This document shows, in pieces, positions 33,381 to 45,505 of a stretch of 64,000 nucleotides of DNA. A model generated the notes under the pieces. That model searched no databases, was not told the DNA's origin, and was given only the letters and a program-made list of their open reading frames with translations. The position numbers and the translations under genes are program-made. Source of the stretch: Blasia pusilla (Eukaryota; Marchantiophyta; Marchantiopsida; Blasiales); assembly GCA_050084515.1 (NCBI GenBank), contig CM114272.1, forward strand, positions 35,898,001-35,962,000, read 5' to 3'. The number at the start of each line of letters is the position of its first letter. The first letter of the stretch is position 1.

Positions 33381-35508
33381 ATGGCCCTGCAGTGTCTGCC
33401 TGCGCTCCCCATAGCTTGTGCAGTCGCGGCTGTCAAATCACGCACTGGGCGATCGCCAACCAGCGAATTCGCCGAGAGCGCAAGGAGGACAGGGAGGCGC
33501 TATCCGAGCTCGTTCTTGGCAGGGGATTGCGTGGGGTTGCAGAGCTTTGTGGGATCGCGATCCGAATTCTGCAGATCTGGAGGTGAAATCGGGAGGGTTG
33601 GTCGAAGGAAGGTGAAGGAGATCGAGGCGGGATATGGGATACAGGATTACGGGATTCCTCAGCCTCCTTACAGTTCCCCAACGTCGCCGCCGCCTGTGAG
33701 GTCCGGGAAGTCGTCTGCGAAATCGGGTGCCAAAGTCAGTTCCGAAATTCCGAGATTTCTGCAGTACGCCACTCCTAGTGACTACGCCAGCCCGAGGCAG
33801 TACGGTGCTCCGAAGAACTACGGGATTCCTGCGTATGGTGCAGACGTGTCTGCGAGGGTGGCCGTTGTGGAGGTGGAAGCTAGCAACTTAGCGCAGGGTT
33901 TGGAAGCAGTCATCGAAAGTGTAAGCGGAAGTACAGAGGCGAAAGAAGCCGAGCCGGACCTTGGAGGAGGGGAGGGAGGCGCGGGTAAGGAAGGCGGAGG
34001 TGGAGGAGGAGGAGGCGACGACGGTGACGGAGGAGCAGGAGACGAGGAGCCACAAAAGAAAATGTCTATGTCACAGAAGCTCACTCTGGCCTACGCGGCC
34101 CTTGTTGGCAGTGAGTGGTCTTTCTTCTTTTGCGCACTCATTTCCCCCAATTTTTGTCTGAATCCCCAACGCACGTTCTTGAGAAGGCACTCCTGTAGAA
34201 TAGGTCTGATGTTTCGTGCAGCTGCATCATTTGCCTGCAATACGAAGATCTGGCATTGCTGTCGCATCCCACCGTGCTTCCACTCGCTCGGCGAAAGCAC
34301 CATTGGCAAACCTCAAAAGCGTCCCGCTTGCTGCCAACGGATGGTCTTCAGCGGCTGGAATATTCTTCGCGGACGATTTTATACTTCTCATCAATTCATA
34401 TTTAGCGGAGTAGATCTGTTTGGTCTGACCCAGAGATTGTGGCGTTGCAGTTGGGGGTGTGATTGGATTCGCTAAGTCTGGGAGTGCGAAGTCTCTGGTC
34501 ACTGGAGGTGGAGCAGCACTGGCACTTTACTATGTCTATTCACAACTGCCAGTCAATCCTGTCTTCGCATCTTCGTTTGGTTTGGGTAATAATCTTCCCC
34601 TGGGACTCGCGTTTGTTCTCCTGTAGTAGAGGATTTAAAGGGAAATTATGCTACCTTTGTACTATCATTCCACTTATATTTCTCTCGTACGCTATGTCCA
34701 CTGGTGAAAGTCTGCCCTGGAGTCATCAGAGAATCCACCTCTGGATAGAAAGGAACAGGGGAGCTCTGCACAGAAAGAGGATAGATAGAAAGCACTGCCC
34801 TCATGAATTAGTAGGGCCTTTCGCAGCTCTTAGACCAGCCCCACGCATCCCTGTCAAGACAACTTTTCAAAGATTTCCTGTAAGATGCCTGTCAAATCCC
34901 CTGGCCATCTCGCTGTATGGAGTAAGTGACTTTAATCAACTCAGAGCGAAAATCATCCCGAGAAAATTGATCAAGGAATGAATGGGAGGAATAGAGCCCA
35001 ACCATAATTGAGCATTAGGCTATCAGTGCCGAAGTGAGCCTTCACCTCATGAACAGTGCCAAGGTTGGATTCCGACCAAAGAATTAGAGTCTGGATCGTC
35101 CTCATCTATGAGCAGATCACTCCTCTAAGTTGTCACCACCAGGAGCTCAGGTTTCCTGTGGGTTTTTTGAGAAATTGACCAAAGCATGGCTTTGATTAGA
35201 CTGAAAATACCAGAAACAACGATGTTTCTGGTATTTTCACCCAGATTTGTTTGCCAGGTGACGTGAGTTACTTGGGGCTTCTCAAGGTCTGAGTAGTATA
35301 TCATTCAATATTGTCTGGTGAGTAGGAGCAAAAATTTGGTTCTGATGGGATAGTCCGACTGTTTGCAGGAATCTCTGCGGTTCTTTTGGCCATCATGGGT
35401 CCTCGGTTCACAAGGTCAGGAAAGTTTATGCCTTCAGGGCTTGTTGCTCTCTTTTCTCTGGTCATGACAGGAGGCTACTTACATGGCATTGTGAGGTCTC
35501 ACAGGTGA
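33381..35508 (+). CDS. FAX (fatty acid export, TMEM14-family) plastid membrane protein
   Basis: Three exons, 33381-34110, 34451-34585 and 35369-35508, join in frame to 334 residues with GTGAGT and GTAATA donors and CAG acceptors. Residues 1 to about 100 are Ser/Arg-rich with few acids, fitting a plastid transit peptide. A Tyr/Pro-rich region, then a Gly/Asp/Glu-rich linker (about 190-228), precede the Tmemb_14 domain (231-334). That domain opens MSMSQKLTLAYAALVG and contains GFAKSGSAKSLVTGGGAA, SRYS-type loop GPRFTRSGKFMPSGLVA and MTGGYLHGI. The Gly-rich linker plus MSQKLTLAYAALVG closely matches the plant FAX2/FAX3 group. FAX1 exports fatty acids across the plastid inner envelope; the role of this one is inferred from family. 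No stops or frameshifts: it looks like a working host gene. Confidence 0.88.
35203..35238. repeat. Perfect 16-bp hairpin in FAX intron 2
   Basis: GAAAATACCAGAAACA (35203-35218) and its exact complement (35223-35238) are separated by four bases. It lies in the 783-base second intron and would form a tight stem in the pre-mRNA. Confidence 0.75.
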
Positions 35509-35509
35509 T

Positions 35510-38400
35510 TGACAAAAGCTTCAACACCCTGACCTGCTAGGCCTCCAAAGAAGGGATTCAGAATGGTTTTGAAAGTTATCCATTCCCTTCTTCACAAAAT
35601 TTATTCCAAAGCTCAAAAGCTGGGTGAACAGATGTGGAAACCGTACCGTAGATATTTAATGTGAGTGTAAACTAGTATTCTGTGCTTCCACAGGCAGGAG
35701 TGTGTTTCCATTTTATGAGTGCATTGCTCCACGTAAGAATTTTAACCAGATGACCATGACTTTGCGTTCAATTATGTCTCAAGAGTAGCAGTGGTTCTGA
35801 TCCTTAAAGCCATGACGCCCAAGTGAGGCTTATGTTGGTTGATGCAAGCTGTTGCACGGTCATTTAAAGTCTGCAATCGCACTACCCAATCCCATCATTC
35901 TCCTGGTTTCAACAGCTGCCTGAGTAGAATTGTGGGACTGTGCGACTGAGCAAATGTCTGAGGTGATGAAGTCAGTGGACTAAAGCTTTCTTGCCTCAAA
36001 TAACCATTTGAAGGGTGAGGTGACCAAGTCAGTGGGCTGTCACCTTCGGCTTCAAAGCATCATTTGCTTATGTTTCTTAAACTTTTGCCAACGAACCTGT
36101 GAATGAAATCCCCAAAATATTTTTGAGCTGTAGATTACAGGGATACACACAGAATGTAGAGAGGAAGTGAAGGGACTGACAATTGAAGAAAGTGATTGAT
36201 GTCCAAGCGGTGGTGATAAATGGCCGGATTGTTCCAGCAGTGAGTATGTAAAAATCTTCAGGATGTAATAAAGAAAGCACTCTGCACGCAGCACTGGGTG
36301 AATGGTGTGTCCACCTGAGCATGGATAGCTCGTCATGGATTACTAGTGATCAGAGCAGGTGCTAGCTCTGACCTCTATTGTGTAGGGATTGCGAGTGGCT
36401 GCAATGAGGAAGGTCGCAACCTTTTACATGCCAATCCAAATTTATTTAAAATGATGCTTCGATGTCGTGGACTTCACATTTTTGATAACTAGTGAACATG
36501 AGATGATTGTTTTATGACGTAGAAATATTTTTCACTTCGAAATTTAAAAGTAGTTTTTGTTTTTAAAATCTTAAAAAACGTGATATCATTTTACTTTCAA
36601 ATAATTCCCTCACATAATTTCAGTCCATAAATTTTTGAATAGTACATATTCTTGCTAAAATAATAAATTATTCTTTCTTGTATTATGCACATGTTGTAGG
36701 CACCAAAACTAATAATTATTCTAGTTGTTGTGCCTACAACATGTGCAGAATCCAAGTTACTTTATACTACTCTGCACCCTCCGAACATGTGCAAAATACA
36801 AGTTACTTTATATTACTCTCCACCCTCTAATTTGAATTTTGAACCGTCAGATATGTCTTTTCCAAATCAATTATTTTCCGTGTTATAATTAATGTTCTTC
36901 CCACGCGTGCGCAGTTTTTCTCCAAGTCGTACTCTTCTTCTCCATGTTGCATCGCTCCACATCGTATTGCTCATCGAGTCGAGTTGCCGAATTGCCCTTA
37001 AACTAGAAGTTGTATGTTATCGTTTCTTCACACCGTATTAGAACTAACTCTCCTCTTGAACCCTCTTTAAAAGTTCGGAAACAAACCGCATCTTGGTTAA
37101 TTTCTATTATCATTGGAGAATGCCTTCTTGATTTGCAAATGTATGTTTGCTTAAGATATTATAGTCGGGAACAAAAAATTGTTTCTTACTCTACAAGTAA
37201 CAAGAAAATACTTCTCATTCTATGAACATCAAGAAAAAGATTCAGTGTGCAACATGAATAGTCCCTTCACTCTCAGGCATGACATGGGCTGCCCACTAGT
37301 TTGAACTAATGTAATTATTTTTTTAATTCAAATTTATGTTTTTTTCTAAAAATATCACATGTGAATTGATATGATTATTTTTAAAAATAATCGTAGTTTT
37401 TTTTTAAAATTTTAATTATAATTTTCCGTTTTCTTAAATCTTAGAAGAGTAATAACATTCCACTATTCTAAATAATTTCGTTCCTTCATTGAAATTTAAA
37501 GGATATCTCTATCTTCTAAATACCTCTAATCTTCAACCTGGATTATGCAAAAACGGACAAGTCTGTCCCTAAGACGTACACAGATGAACAAGATTGGACA
37601 TGTTCATGGACATGGATTGCAAGAGGTGGGAATCACCTTTAGAGTTCATGATGGAAGGTAAGGCAAGGGCGAATCGGGCAATAAGGGGGGAGGGAGTGGA
37701 GGTGGAGGGAAGAAAAATTGGGGGAGTATGGAACCTAAAGGCCAATGGGGGAAATGAGAAAGAAGGGGGAGGTGGGATCTACATGAATAAATTCTTCCGT
37801 AGGACGAATGCAAGTCCATAGACATCAACATGTTCGTTGATACAGACTTTGTTCACATGCAACCTTGCTCTTCAATAAAATTTAAACAATATATATTCTT
37901 TTTCCCTTCCCATCAAATATGAATTAAGGGAAAATATTATAAATAAATATAAATAAATATTAATATTTTGTCGTATTATATAATCAGGATCATCGATTAT
38001 GATATGATTTAATTAAATTATTATTAAATAATTAATAACTTTTTTCTTATTTCAATCAAATTTCGTTCTCTTTACGTATCTAATATGACTCATTAAACAA
38101 TATTCAATCATGCTGCTCTTTTGTCTTATTGATCCATTATTTTGTCGTATTGTCCATATAGGATCGCCTATTGTTATATAGATAGATGCCCAAGGTGAAA
38201 TATTCATGGTCTTATGAGGCTCTCTTTAAGAATACTATGGGATTTATGCATGAGTATCTCTCTTGACAAATCAATGCATTGTACTATATTGACACACACT
38301 ATAATAGTACTTCCAGATGGGTTCTAAGGAAATATCTTTATCTAAACTTGTTAAGCCAAATATTGATTTTTTGGTGATGTGAATGTTTTATAACTAATAG
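35510..38400. other. AT-rich intergenic region
   Basis: No convincing gene. It contains an inverted repeat of 17 bp (36687-36703 and 36730-36746, arm GCACATGTTGTAGGCAC) and a tandem duplication of about 46 bp (36739-36784 and 36785-36830, unit ACATGTGCA...CACCCTC). Short frames (for example 37594-37821) follow G-rich low-complexity DNA and have no family. Confidence 0.5.
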
Positions 38401-38401
38401 T

Positions 38402-38989
<588 letters not shown>

Positions 38990-38991
38990 AT

Positions 38992-39115
38992 TATCGAGCG
39001 CATACACATCGCTATATAACTTGGATCGATGTCACCCAATGCACACACAAACACACATAATCCCATGCTAACTTATGTTATCCAAATATAAAGACAATAA
39101 ATACCAAAATATATT
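38992..39115 (-). mobile_element. Partial LTR (3' end only), abutting copy 3
   Basis: About 124 bases match the last part of the same LTR (minus strand): complement of TATCGAGCGCATACACATCGCT through AATAAATACCAAAATAT. Its 3' end meets the 5' end of the complete LTR (38989) with only two bases between. A purine-rich CTAGGGGAG lies just upstream on the minus strand. Confidence 0.65.
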
Positions 39116-39479
39116 CAATTGCTCCCCTAGTTGATGGTTAGATCCCTCTAACTCCAAACAATCATCTATCCCTACCTACCATGACATACATCTCTAAGAC
39201 GGTAAGATAAAAAAGGTCGGGTGCTCATGTAGCCCCATCATTAGTTTCCTTCTTTTCATCCATGTCACAGACACAAGTCATAATCTATAACTACCTAGTA
39301 CCTACTCTATGTACATGAGGGGCACATCCATCGTCCCTGAGAGATCCTAGTGAGATGTGGTGTCAGACATACCATATGCCATCCTCTCGAACACTCCATT
39401 ATAGATTAGCATAGTGATTGCACATCGGGAAAAACCATACAACATACAATACAAACCTGCATAAATTCTTACTAAGCTT

Positions 39480-40750
39480 GGATGAACTGTATCGTCAATG
39501 TTAGATGGTGAGATGACGCACAGTTACACACATGGTTCTTCCAAATCATACCATCGCATCCCTCAAAAAAGATAACACTAGATGGCAAAATATCTCGCAC
39601 TCTCAAAATAGTGCGCCCTATAGTCCCATCCAATATCGTGGGTACCATTTGCTACAAGTAGACAAAATCTCCATGACTAAACCTCCGGATAGTTGGTCGA
39701 TAATCACCTCCCCCAATAGTTGCATATCTTGAAGTATTCCGATGTTGTGCAATCGCCAAGTTCTCAAACGTCATGGGTATCACTCTATAAAACAACTCAG
39801 CCATTTAAGATTATGCTCACATCCATACATCAAGGCCATTGAGGTTCAAAACCTCACTAGCATCTCAATGAATGGCCAGAGGTAAATCTGACTCTTGACC
39901 ATAAAGCAACAAGTACGGTGAGTAAGATGCTAAAACATTCCGGCCTGTTGAATTTGTATCCCATCGAGAACCACGGAAAATAGAGGTTCTAATCTTCCTA
40001 AGTGACCCCTCTATAAGCCATATTGCATAACCCTCTCTTCACCATCTACACAATCTTCTCCACTAGTCCATCCGCCTCAAGATGATCTCGCGCAGTGGTA
40101 CAGTGGTCAATCAGCACCTGATTATACAAGGCTTGAAATTCCCCGTGAAACTTTTTACCCTAGTCTATCATCACCTCAATTGGAACGTCATAATGACTTA
40201 ACACTGGATCTAGGAAGGCAAACGCTATCCCCTCACTCACTTTGTCACAAAATGCAACCAACTCTAACTACTTTGAGAAGTGCTCGACCAGCACTAGCAA
40301 ATAACGACTGTGAAGCTCCGTCAAATATAAAGGTTTTGCAAAATCCAAACTCTAACTAGAACCTAAACCCATGATCATCACTAGATGCAACTATGGAGTC
40401 GGAGCATTGAATGATGCCAACACCCGATCACACACCATGCATGTGGCAATAAATTTTTGAACATGAGTTTGCATACCTCGCCACCAATATTGTATCTAGA
40501 GCAAGCTGTAAGTCCGCTTCACCCCAAAATGACCAAACTCCTTGTCAGTATGCTGCACTAGTCCTGCTTTCTCCAAAGAATGCAAAACTACGCATGTTGT
40601 ACCATCCTCCCAAACTCCCAACACATATGTCCACTCCCACCATAACCGTCTGGCTCGCTATAGGATCCGATCATGTTCTCTTGCACCCATTGTGCTTGCA
40701 ACACTGCTATTACGTAAGTACTCCAAGACTACTCCATTATTGTGAATATC
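39480..40750 (-). pseudogene. gypsy integrase remnant, copy 3
   Basis: The zinc-binding part reads GHFGVKRTY, YWWRGMQTHVQKFIATCMVCDR (about 40440-40560), the H2C2 signature of retroviral-type integrases. The core follows with LYLTELHSRYLLVLVEHFSK, DVPIEVMID*GKKFHGEF and DHLEADGLVEK, placing the three acidic positions of the DDE triad; stops interrupt each part. It is the only integrase preserved among the three copies. Confidence 0.7.
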
Positions 40751-40917
40751 TTGGCCACTTATCACCTCCTCATCGGCCTTTGGACTCTATGTCAGACTTA
40801 CCTATCAAAGTCTACAAAATGTGGCTCTCCATAGGTTAGAAGCCCAAATAGGCTAACGCGCGCCACCTAGACTTCAACTCCTCATCACTCTCTCCATACC
40901 AACCAGCTTTAGTCACA

Positions 40918-41358
40918 TGTCATCTTGTTAGGATAGATCGACGAGATCTAGTAGAGCGCCTTCGAGGATATTGGAGGATAACCTGAAGAGGTCAAGGATG
41001 ATATGGTGAGGCCACAGGTAACTTAAGAGAGCACATTTTCCCTTCGTTTGGGCTCATTTGGAGCCATATTGAGAAACTTACTATTTCGAGTAAGTTATCA
41101 TTATTGGTATAGTTGACTTCCTACTTCAAGAAGTGGTGTATGATCCACTTTAGCAGGTCAAGAGCCAAGGAGATGAGCTACGAGCATAAGTTATCATGGA
41201 GAGAGCTTGGGATAGGGAAGGGGATATACCTCCAAGAGAGAGAGTTTGATAGTTCATTCTCTCTTTGTTGAACCTCTTGGCATGAGGCGGCGGAGCTATG
41301 GTCCTCCTTGCCTTGTGTGTGTAACCCAAGCCTCTCATTAGGAGAGTGGGTTTGGTTT

Positions 41359-41433
<75 letters not shown>

Positions 41434-41598
41434 GTGAGACCTTGTGATGGAGTGAGTTCCACTAGATTTAATTGGAGATATTTTGGTACGTATTGTCTCG
41501 TTGTGTGGATTCCATGAGTTAGCATGGGATTGTGTGTGTTTGTATGTGCATTAGGTGACATCGATGTATGTTGTGTAGCGATGTGTATGCCCACGACA
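40918..41598 (+). mobile_element. Solo LTR (640-bp family, copy 2) inserted in gypsy copy 3
   Basis: It starts TGTCATCTTGTTAGG and ends CACGACA, flanked by CACA at 40914-40917 and 41599-41602. The flanking gypsy sequence continues on both sides when compared with copy 2 of the gypsy (24.1 kb), so this is a clean insertion. A (GA)n tract of about 69 bases (41362-41430) sits at the GAGAGAGAG seed of the 9.1-kb copy. Orientation is opposite to the host element. Confidence 0.8.
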
Positions 41599-41619
41599 CA
41601 CATCTCGCTTACTCGCGCA

Positions 41620-43264
41620 TGGGTTACGGCTCAAACCATCCGCATCCTGGTTTGGCGTTCTAGGTCAATGTACCACCTAGAAATCATACTCCTGCAACAA
41701 CAGAGCCCACCTCGCAAGCTTCCCTGTAAGCTTTTCGGAATTCATCAACCACTTAAGTGGTTGATGATCAGTAATGATGGTAAAGGGATTGTTGAATAAA
41801 TAACACCTTCAATGCGCAACAACCCATATTGTAGCCAAACACTCACCGTCATACGAGCTATACTCTGCCTTTGCAACTTTGTTCATGTGACTAGCATAAG
41901 CCACCACAAACTTTCTACCCTTATCGTCATGTTGGATGAACGCCGCTCCAAGCCCCAACATACTCCAATCTATATGCATTGGAAAGGACGCCCTTTGATG
42001 AGTCTCTTCAATATGAGTGCGGACGTCAAGCTATCCTAAAGCAATTAAATTGCTCTCTCCTTCCCATTCCCCACAATGCCACTCGTGATCCATTTTGGTC
42101 AATAAGGTTAGCGGCTTTGCAATCAAACTAAATTCCTTGATGTACCATCATTAAAAGTTTGCCAATCCCATGAATGCACGAACTTGACATTTGTAGTTGA
42201 AGGGCATGGAATGCATGAGATAGCCTCTATATTTGTCAACTGAACACCAAGGCTACTTGAGTATATCGTATGACCCAAGTACTCAATCTTGTCATATAAG
42301 AACTTTCATTTGCTAGAATGTAGCTTCAGCCCATGTAACTGCAATCGTCAAAACACCTCCTCTAATTGTCGCTCATGCTTCTCAACCGTGGTGCTAAAGA
42401 TTATGTTGTCATCAATATAACATCTAGCAGAATCCATACCTTCCAAGATCCTATCCATGACCATCCGAAAATTTTCCGAGGCGTTCTTAACCCAAATGGT
42501 AAGAACCGCCATTCATACAAACAATCTTTCCCATGAGGATTGATGTCCCAAAATGTCGTCTTCTGCCTATCCTCTAACTTGATAGGCTTTTGATGGTATC
42601 TGACTCAAAGGTCCAACGAACTAAAGACCTTTGCATGCCTAATAACATCAAAGATCTTCTCAACGTTGGGCATGGTATACCTATCGGGCTTCGTCTGCCG
42701 ATTGATAGGTCGGTAATCTCTGCACATGCGCCTATCCGTCCAATTGCCATGCACATCCTTCTTTGCGGGCATGAAAATGGTAGATGCATACTCTCCATGA
42801 AACATCTCCACTAGTCTTGTTCCAACCAAGTCATGGCTCCTTCTTTGAATCAGGGCCCTCTCCATATCACTGTACTTGTAGGATTGTCAAAAGATCGGCG
42901 TGTCACTAGATAACTCAATGCGGATCCCTAGACCCTTCAAGGTACTAAATGCAAAACAACTTTTATGACTCTTAAGGAACTGATGTATCTTGCGACGATC
43001 TACTCCTGTCAACTTAGGGCCCACATTTGGCTCCCAACTCTCCATCGTGATTACTACCAGATTCTCAAGAGCGGGTAACGTTGGTTGATATGGTGCAACC
43101 CCATCTCGTACAACACAACTCGACTTCTCTCTTGCAGCCAACTCCAAAATCTTATCTCCTCCGTGTGCAAGACTATGAAACACACTCAATACTATGGCTG
43201 CCATCTCCCGACCTACCTGCAACACACCCCAAGAAGTCCAAGGGTCTCTCTCCCGATCATCCAT
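41620..43264 (-). pseudogene. gypsy reverse transcriptase and RNase H remnant, copy 3
   Basis: The linker (GPKLTGVDRRKIHQFLKSH, 43.0 kb) and RT block (42605-42865: MERALIQRRSHDLVG, FMPAKKDVHGNWTDRRMCRDYRPINRQTK, DRYTMPNVEKIFDVI) are readable. [29 protein letters not shown] follows at 42.5 kb. The catalytic box is present only out of frame (about 42410), and RNase H (41.7-42.0 kb) survives as short frame-broken blocks. Not functional. Confidence 0.75.
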
Positions 43265-43379
43265 GGTATGTCAATCTCCTCAGATCTTGCCCCTAACCAA
43301 TGCCTAAAACCGTCTCGGTAGGCATGGGGCTCACCAATGCAACAGATATGACCTATCGAAATCTTATTTAACGCTACTC

Positions 43380-44250
43380 AGCTACTCCTAAGATGATGAT
43401 CCATGTTAGGCAGTTTATGTCCATTGCATGACCCAAGACATGACGTACTCACGCCTCTAATAGTGCCAGTACTGTTGTCACTCATATGGAAAATCCCATC
43501 GCCCGCTCTGGCTTATGGACGTTAGGATCCACCAATCATTGTGCCTAGTCATCCAAACCAGGCCAAGATCGGTGTCCTTATATGCATAGGAATCGAGAAA
43601 ACTCACAAATGTGGGAAAGGTTGGCCGTGGCATGCCAATCCTATTGACCATAGTCAACGATGATTGATCATCTTGCCTCATCGCTATGATTGAAGACCAA
43701 GATTTAGAACATAATCCACCAACAAATGGGAGGGGCGCTCCATTATCTCATATGCCCTCCGCAGCACCTCATGTGGCATAAAGTTGGTCCATCATAGACG
43801 CGGGCAACATACTCGTGAACTTACACTTACCGCATCCAAAAACACTGATGGGCCAATCCAAGCTCTCACATGATAACCACTTGTCACCCAATGTGAACTC
43901 GAGCTGCCCAAACTTGGCGCATTCTCCATAATGCATGCTCGAGAACAAGATTTATGTTTATGCAAGTGTCGCAAGATCCTCATTATCTCCCAAAACAACA
44001 TGGATCAAGTGTCAGCTAACCTGCTACTTCGTGCACACACACTTTTCCTTGCAACCCCACAACCAACCCAGTGCTCATCCCTCCAAAGAAATCCAACACG
44101 CTTCTCTAGGATGTGCGATATATTCAGTGTGGTATACAAGGGTGTCATAGTAGCGCTCTCGGTTACCTTGGGTTGCTCTAACCCATCACGCTTAGGTGCA
44201 AACCTCTCGCTCCATGCCGTCTGCACATGCTCATTGGCCAAGCGTCAAAG
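43380..44250 (-). pseudogene. Retrotransposon DNA methyltransferase domain, copy 3 (motif IV deleted)
   Basis: Motif I reads VLDFFGGMSTGLVVGLQ (about 44050-44100). The sequence then jumps within about 15 codons to RLADT and MLFWEIMRILRHL. In copy 1 these are separated by about 80 codons holding the cofactor-site acidic residue and motif IV. An internal deletion of roughly 220-240 bases has therefore removed the catalytic loop. Motif VI survives as MENA, motif VIII as SSRVCCPRL, and the 43.5-kb segment keeps MVNRIGMPRPTFPTFVSF. This copy cannot be a methyltransferase. Confidence 0.8.
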
Positions 44251-44535
44251 CTCCTCACTCCAGCCCAATAGCGATACCTCTCCTCCATGGAATGATGCCC
44301 CTACCATAACACTCCTTTCCGTAGAAGTGTCAAGCGTGGGTGTGTTCCCTGCATGGACATGCCCCTCAATCAAATCACTAGGCCAAGTGATGGCATTGCT
44401 GAATGTTGCTAGCGTTGCCATCTTTCCTTGCTGTTGTTTGGTCACTCCTTCTGTGAATGGAACGGGTAAAAAGCTAAGTGGCCCATTACTTGAAACCATC
44501 ATGGTATGTAGGATGTTGACTCCTCCCAATAATCC
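44245..44535 (-). pseudogene. gypsy protease-DNMT linker, copy 3 (minus arm)
   Basis: The minus-strand frame contains GKMATLATFSNAITWPSDLIEGHVHAG and SFHGGEVSLLGWSEEL, equal to the linker of copy 1 (18928-19330). It forms the left arm of an inverted duplication with 44638-44822. It encodes the stretch directly N-terminal to the methyltransferase domain. Confidence 0.7.
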
Positions 44536-44559
44536 AAGGAAAACTCCATCAGGTACAAC

Positions 44560-44822
44560 ACTGCCAAGGCGATAGTGATCGATGACGAGTCCTATGACAT
44601 CATGGTTGGAGGAGCAATATTGTACATGATGGGGTTTTCCTTGGATTATTGGGAGGAGTCAACGTCCTACAGACCACGATGGTCGTAAGGTAATGGGTCA
44701 CTTAGCTTGTTACCCGTTTGATTCACGGGAGGAGTGACCAAGCGCCGGCAAGGAAAGATGGCAACGTTATCAACATTTAGCAACGCCATCACTTGGCCTA
44801 GTGATATGACGGATGTCCTAGC
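44560..44822 (+). pseudogene. Inverted linker segment inside gypsy copy 3
   Basis: On the plus strand, opposite to the host element, the DNA reads AKAIVIDDESYDIMVGGAILYMMGF, then GKMATLSTFSNAITWPSD. This is the same linker in reverse orientation. Its second half (44638-44822) is an inverted near-copy of 44340-44535, with scattered differences such as CGCCGG for AACAGC. Its first half is not duplicated in the minus orientation. Confidence 0.7.
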
Positions 44823-44857
44823 CAAATCCTCACCACGACTTCATGTCGAGTGGTAAA

Positions 44858-45505
44858 CTACGTCGTACTCACTCCACCCAAGGATGTTTGTATCCTAAAT
44901 GGGCAACGCTCCATATCGGCCCTCGTCAAGCGTAACCCTGCAAACGCCTCTTTCTCCAACATTAGGGGTTGCGCTCTCAAATCCAACAAGAGGTGTTGCG
45001 GACAAAACACTCTACCTCTTCGACTCACCAAATGGAATATCTCTTTCAAGTTATCCAACAAAACAACACCATGAGAAACTATGGCATGCTCTATCGTAGG
45101 TCTAGCGAGCATATCTGCCATCCTAACATCCGCAACTTGCCATGAATTTGAGGTGGACGACCCGAGCATAGGCTCCAAGGATGGGCCCACCATCTCATCT
45201 GCAACCAAGTGTGAACATGATGCAATAACTCCAACTCCACACTCACATAGTGTAGCGGCCAACCGGAAAACCTCAACAGGCGTACCTCCCAACATCATAA
45301 TATCGGAAGTGGAAAACCATGGGATGCGGTATATCCTAGTGGCCGCCCCCAACAATGTACTCGACATGGGCACCACTTGAGCATCACCAATAGAAGTCCT
45401 TGTGTTGGATTCTCCCATTGCCCTCCCTGCGTGCACACCAATAACATTGACTCTTTGAGAACTCTGACCAAGACCCATCGATGGGGTCCTCATCGCCTCA
45501 AACAA
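44858..45505 (-). pseudogene. gypsy protease and gag-protease linker, copy 3
   Basis: An open 215-residue frame begins MFEAMRTPSMGLGQSSQRV, runs through GAATRIYRIPWFSTSDIMMLGG and a Cys/His-containing stretch, and reaches VVLLDNLKEIFHLV and LLLDLRAQPLMLE. The retropepsin motif is DLRA in place of DSGA, so it is inactive. The uninterrupted frame shows that the gag-protease linker, which is frame-broken in copy 1, was coding. Confidence 0.7.

Noticed and set aside
33818-34084. Minus-strand proline-rich 88-codon frame
   Set aside because: It is the antisense of the Gly-rich linker in FAX exon 1.
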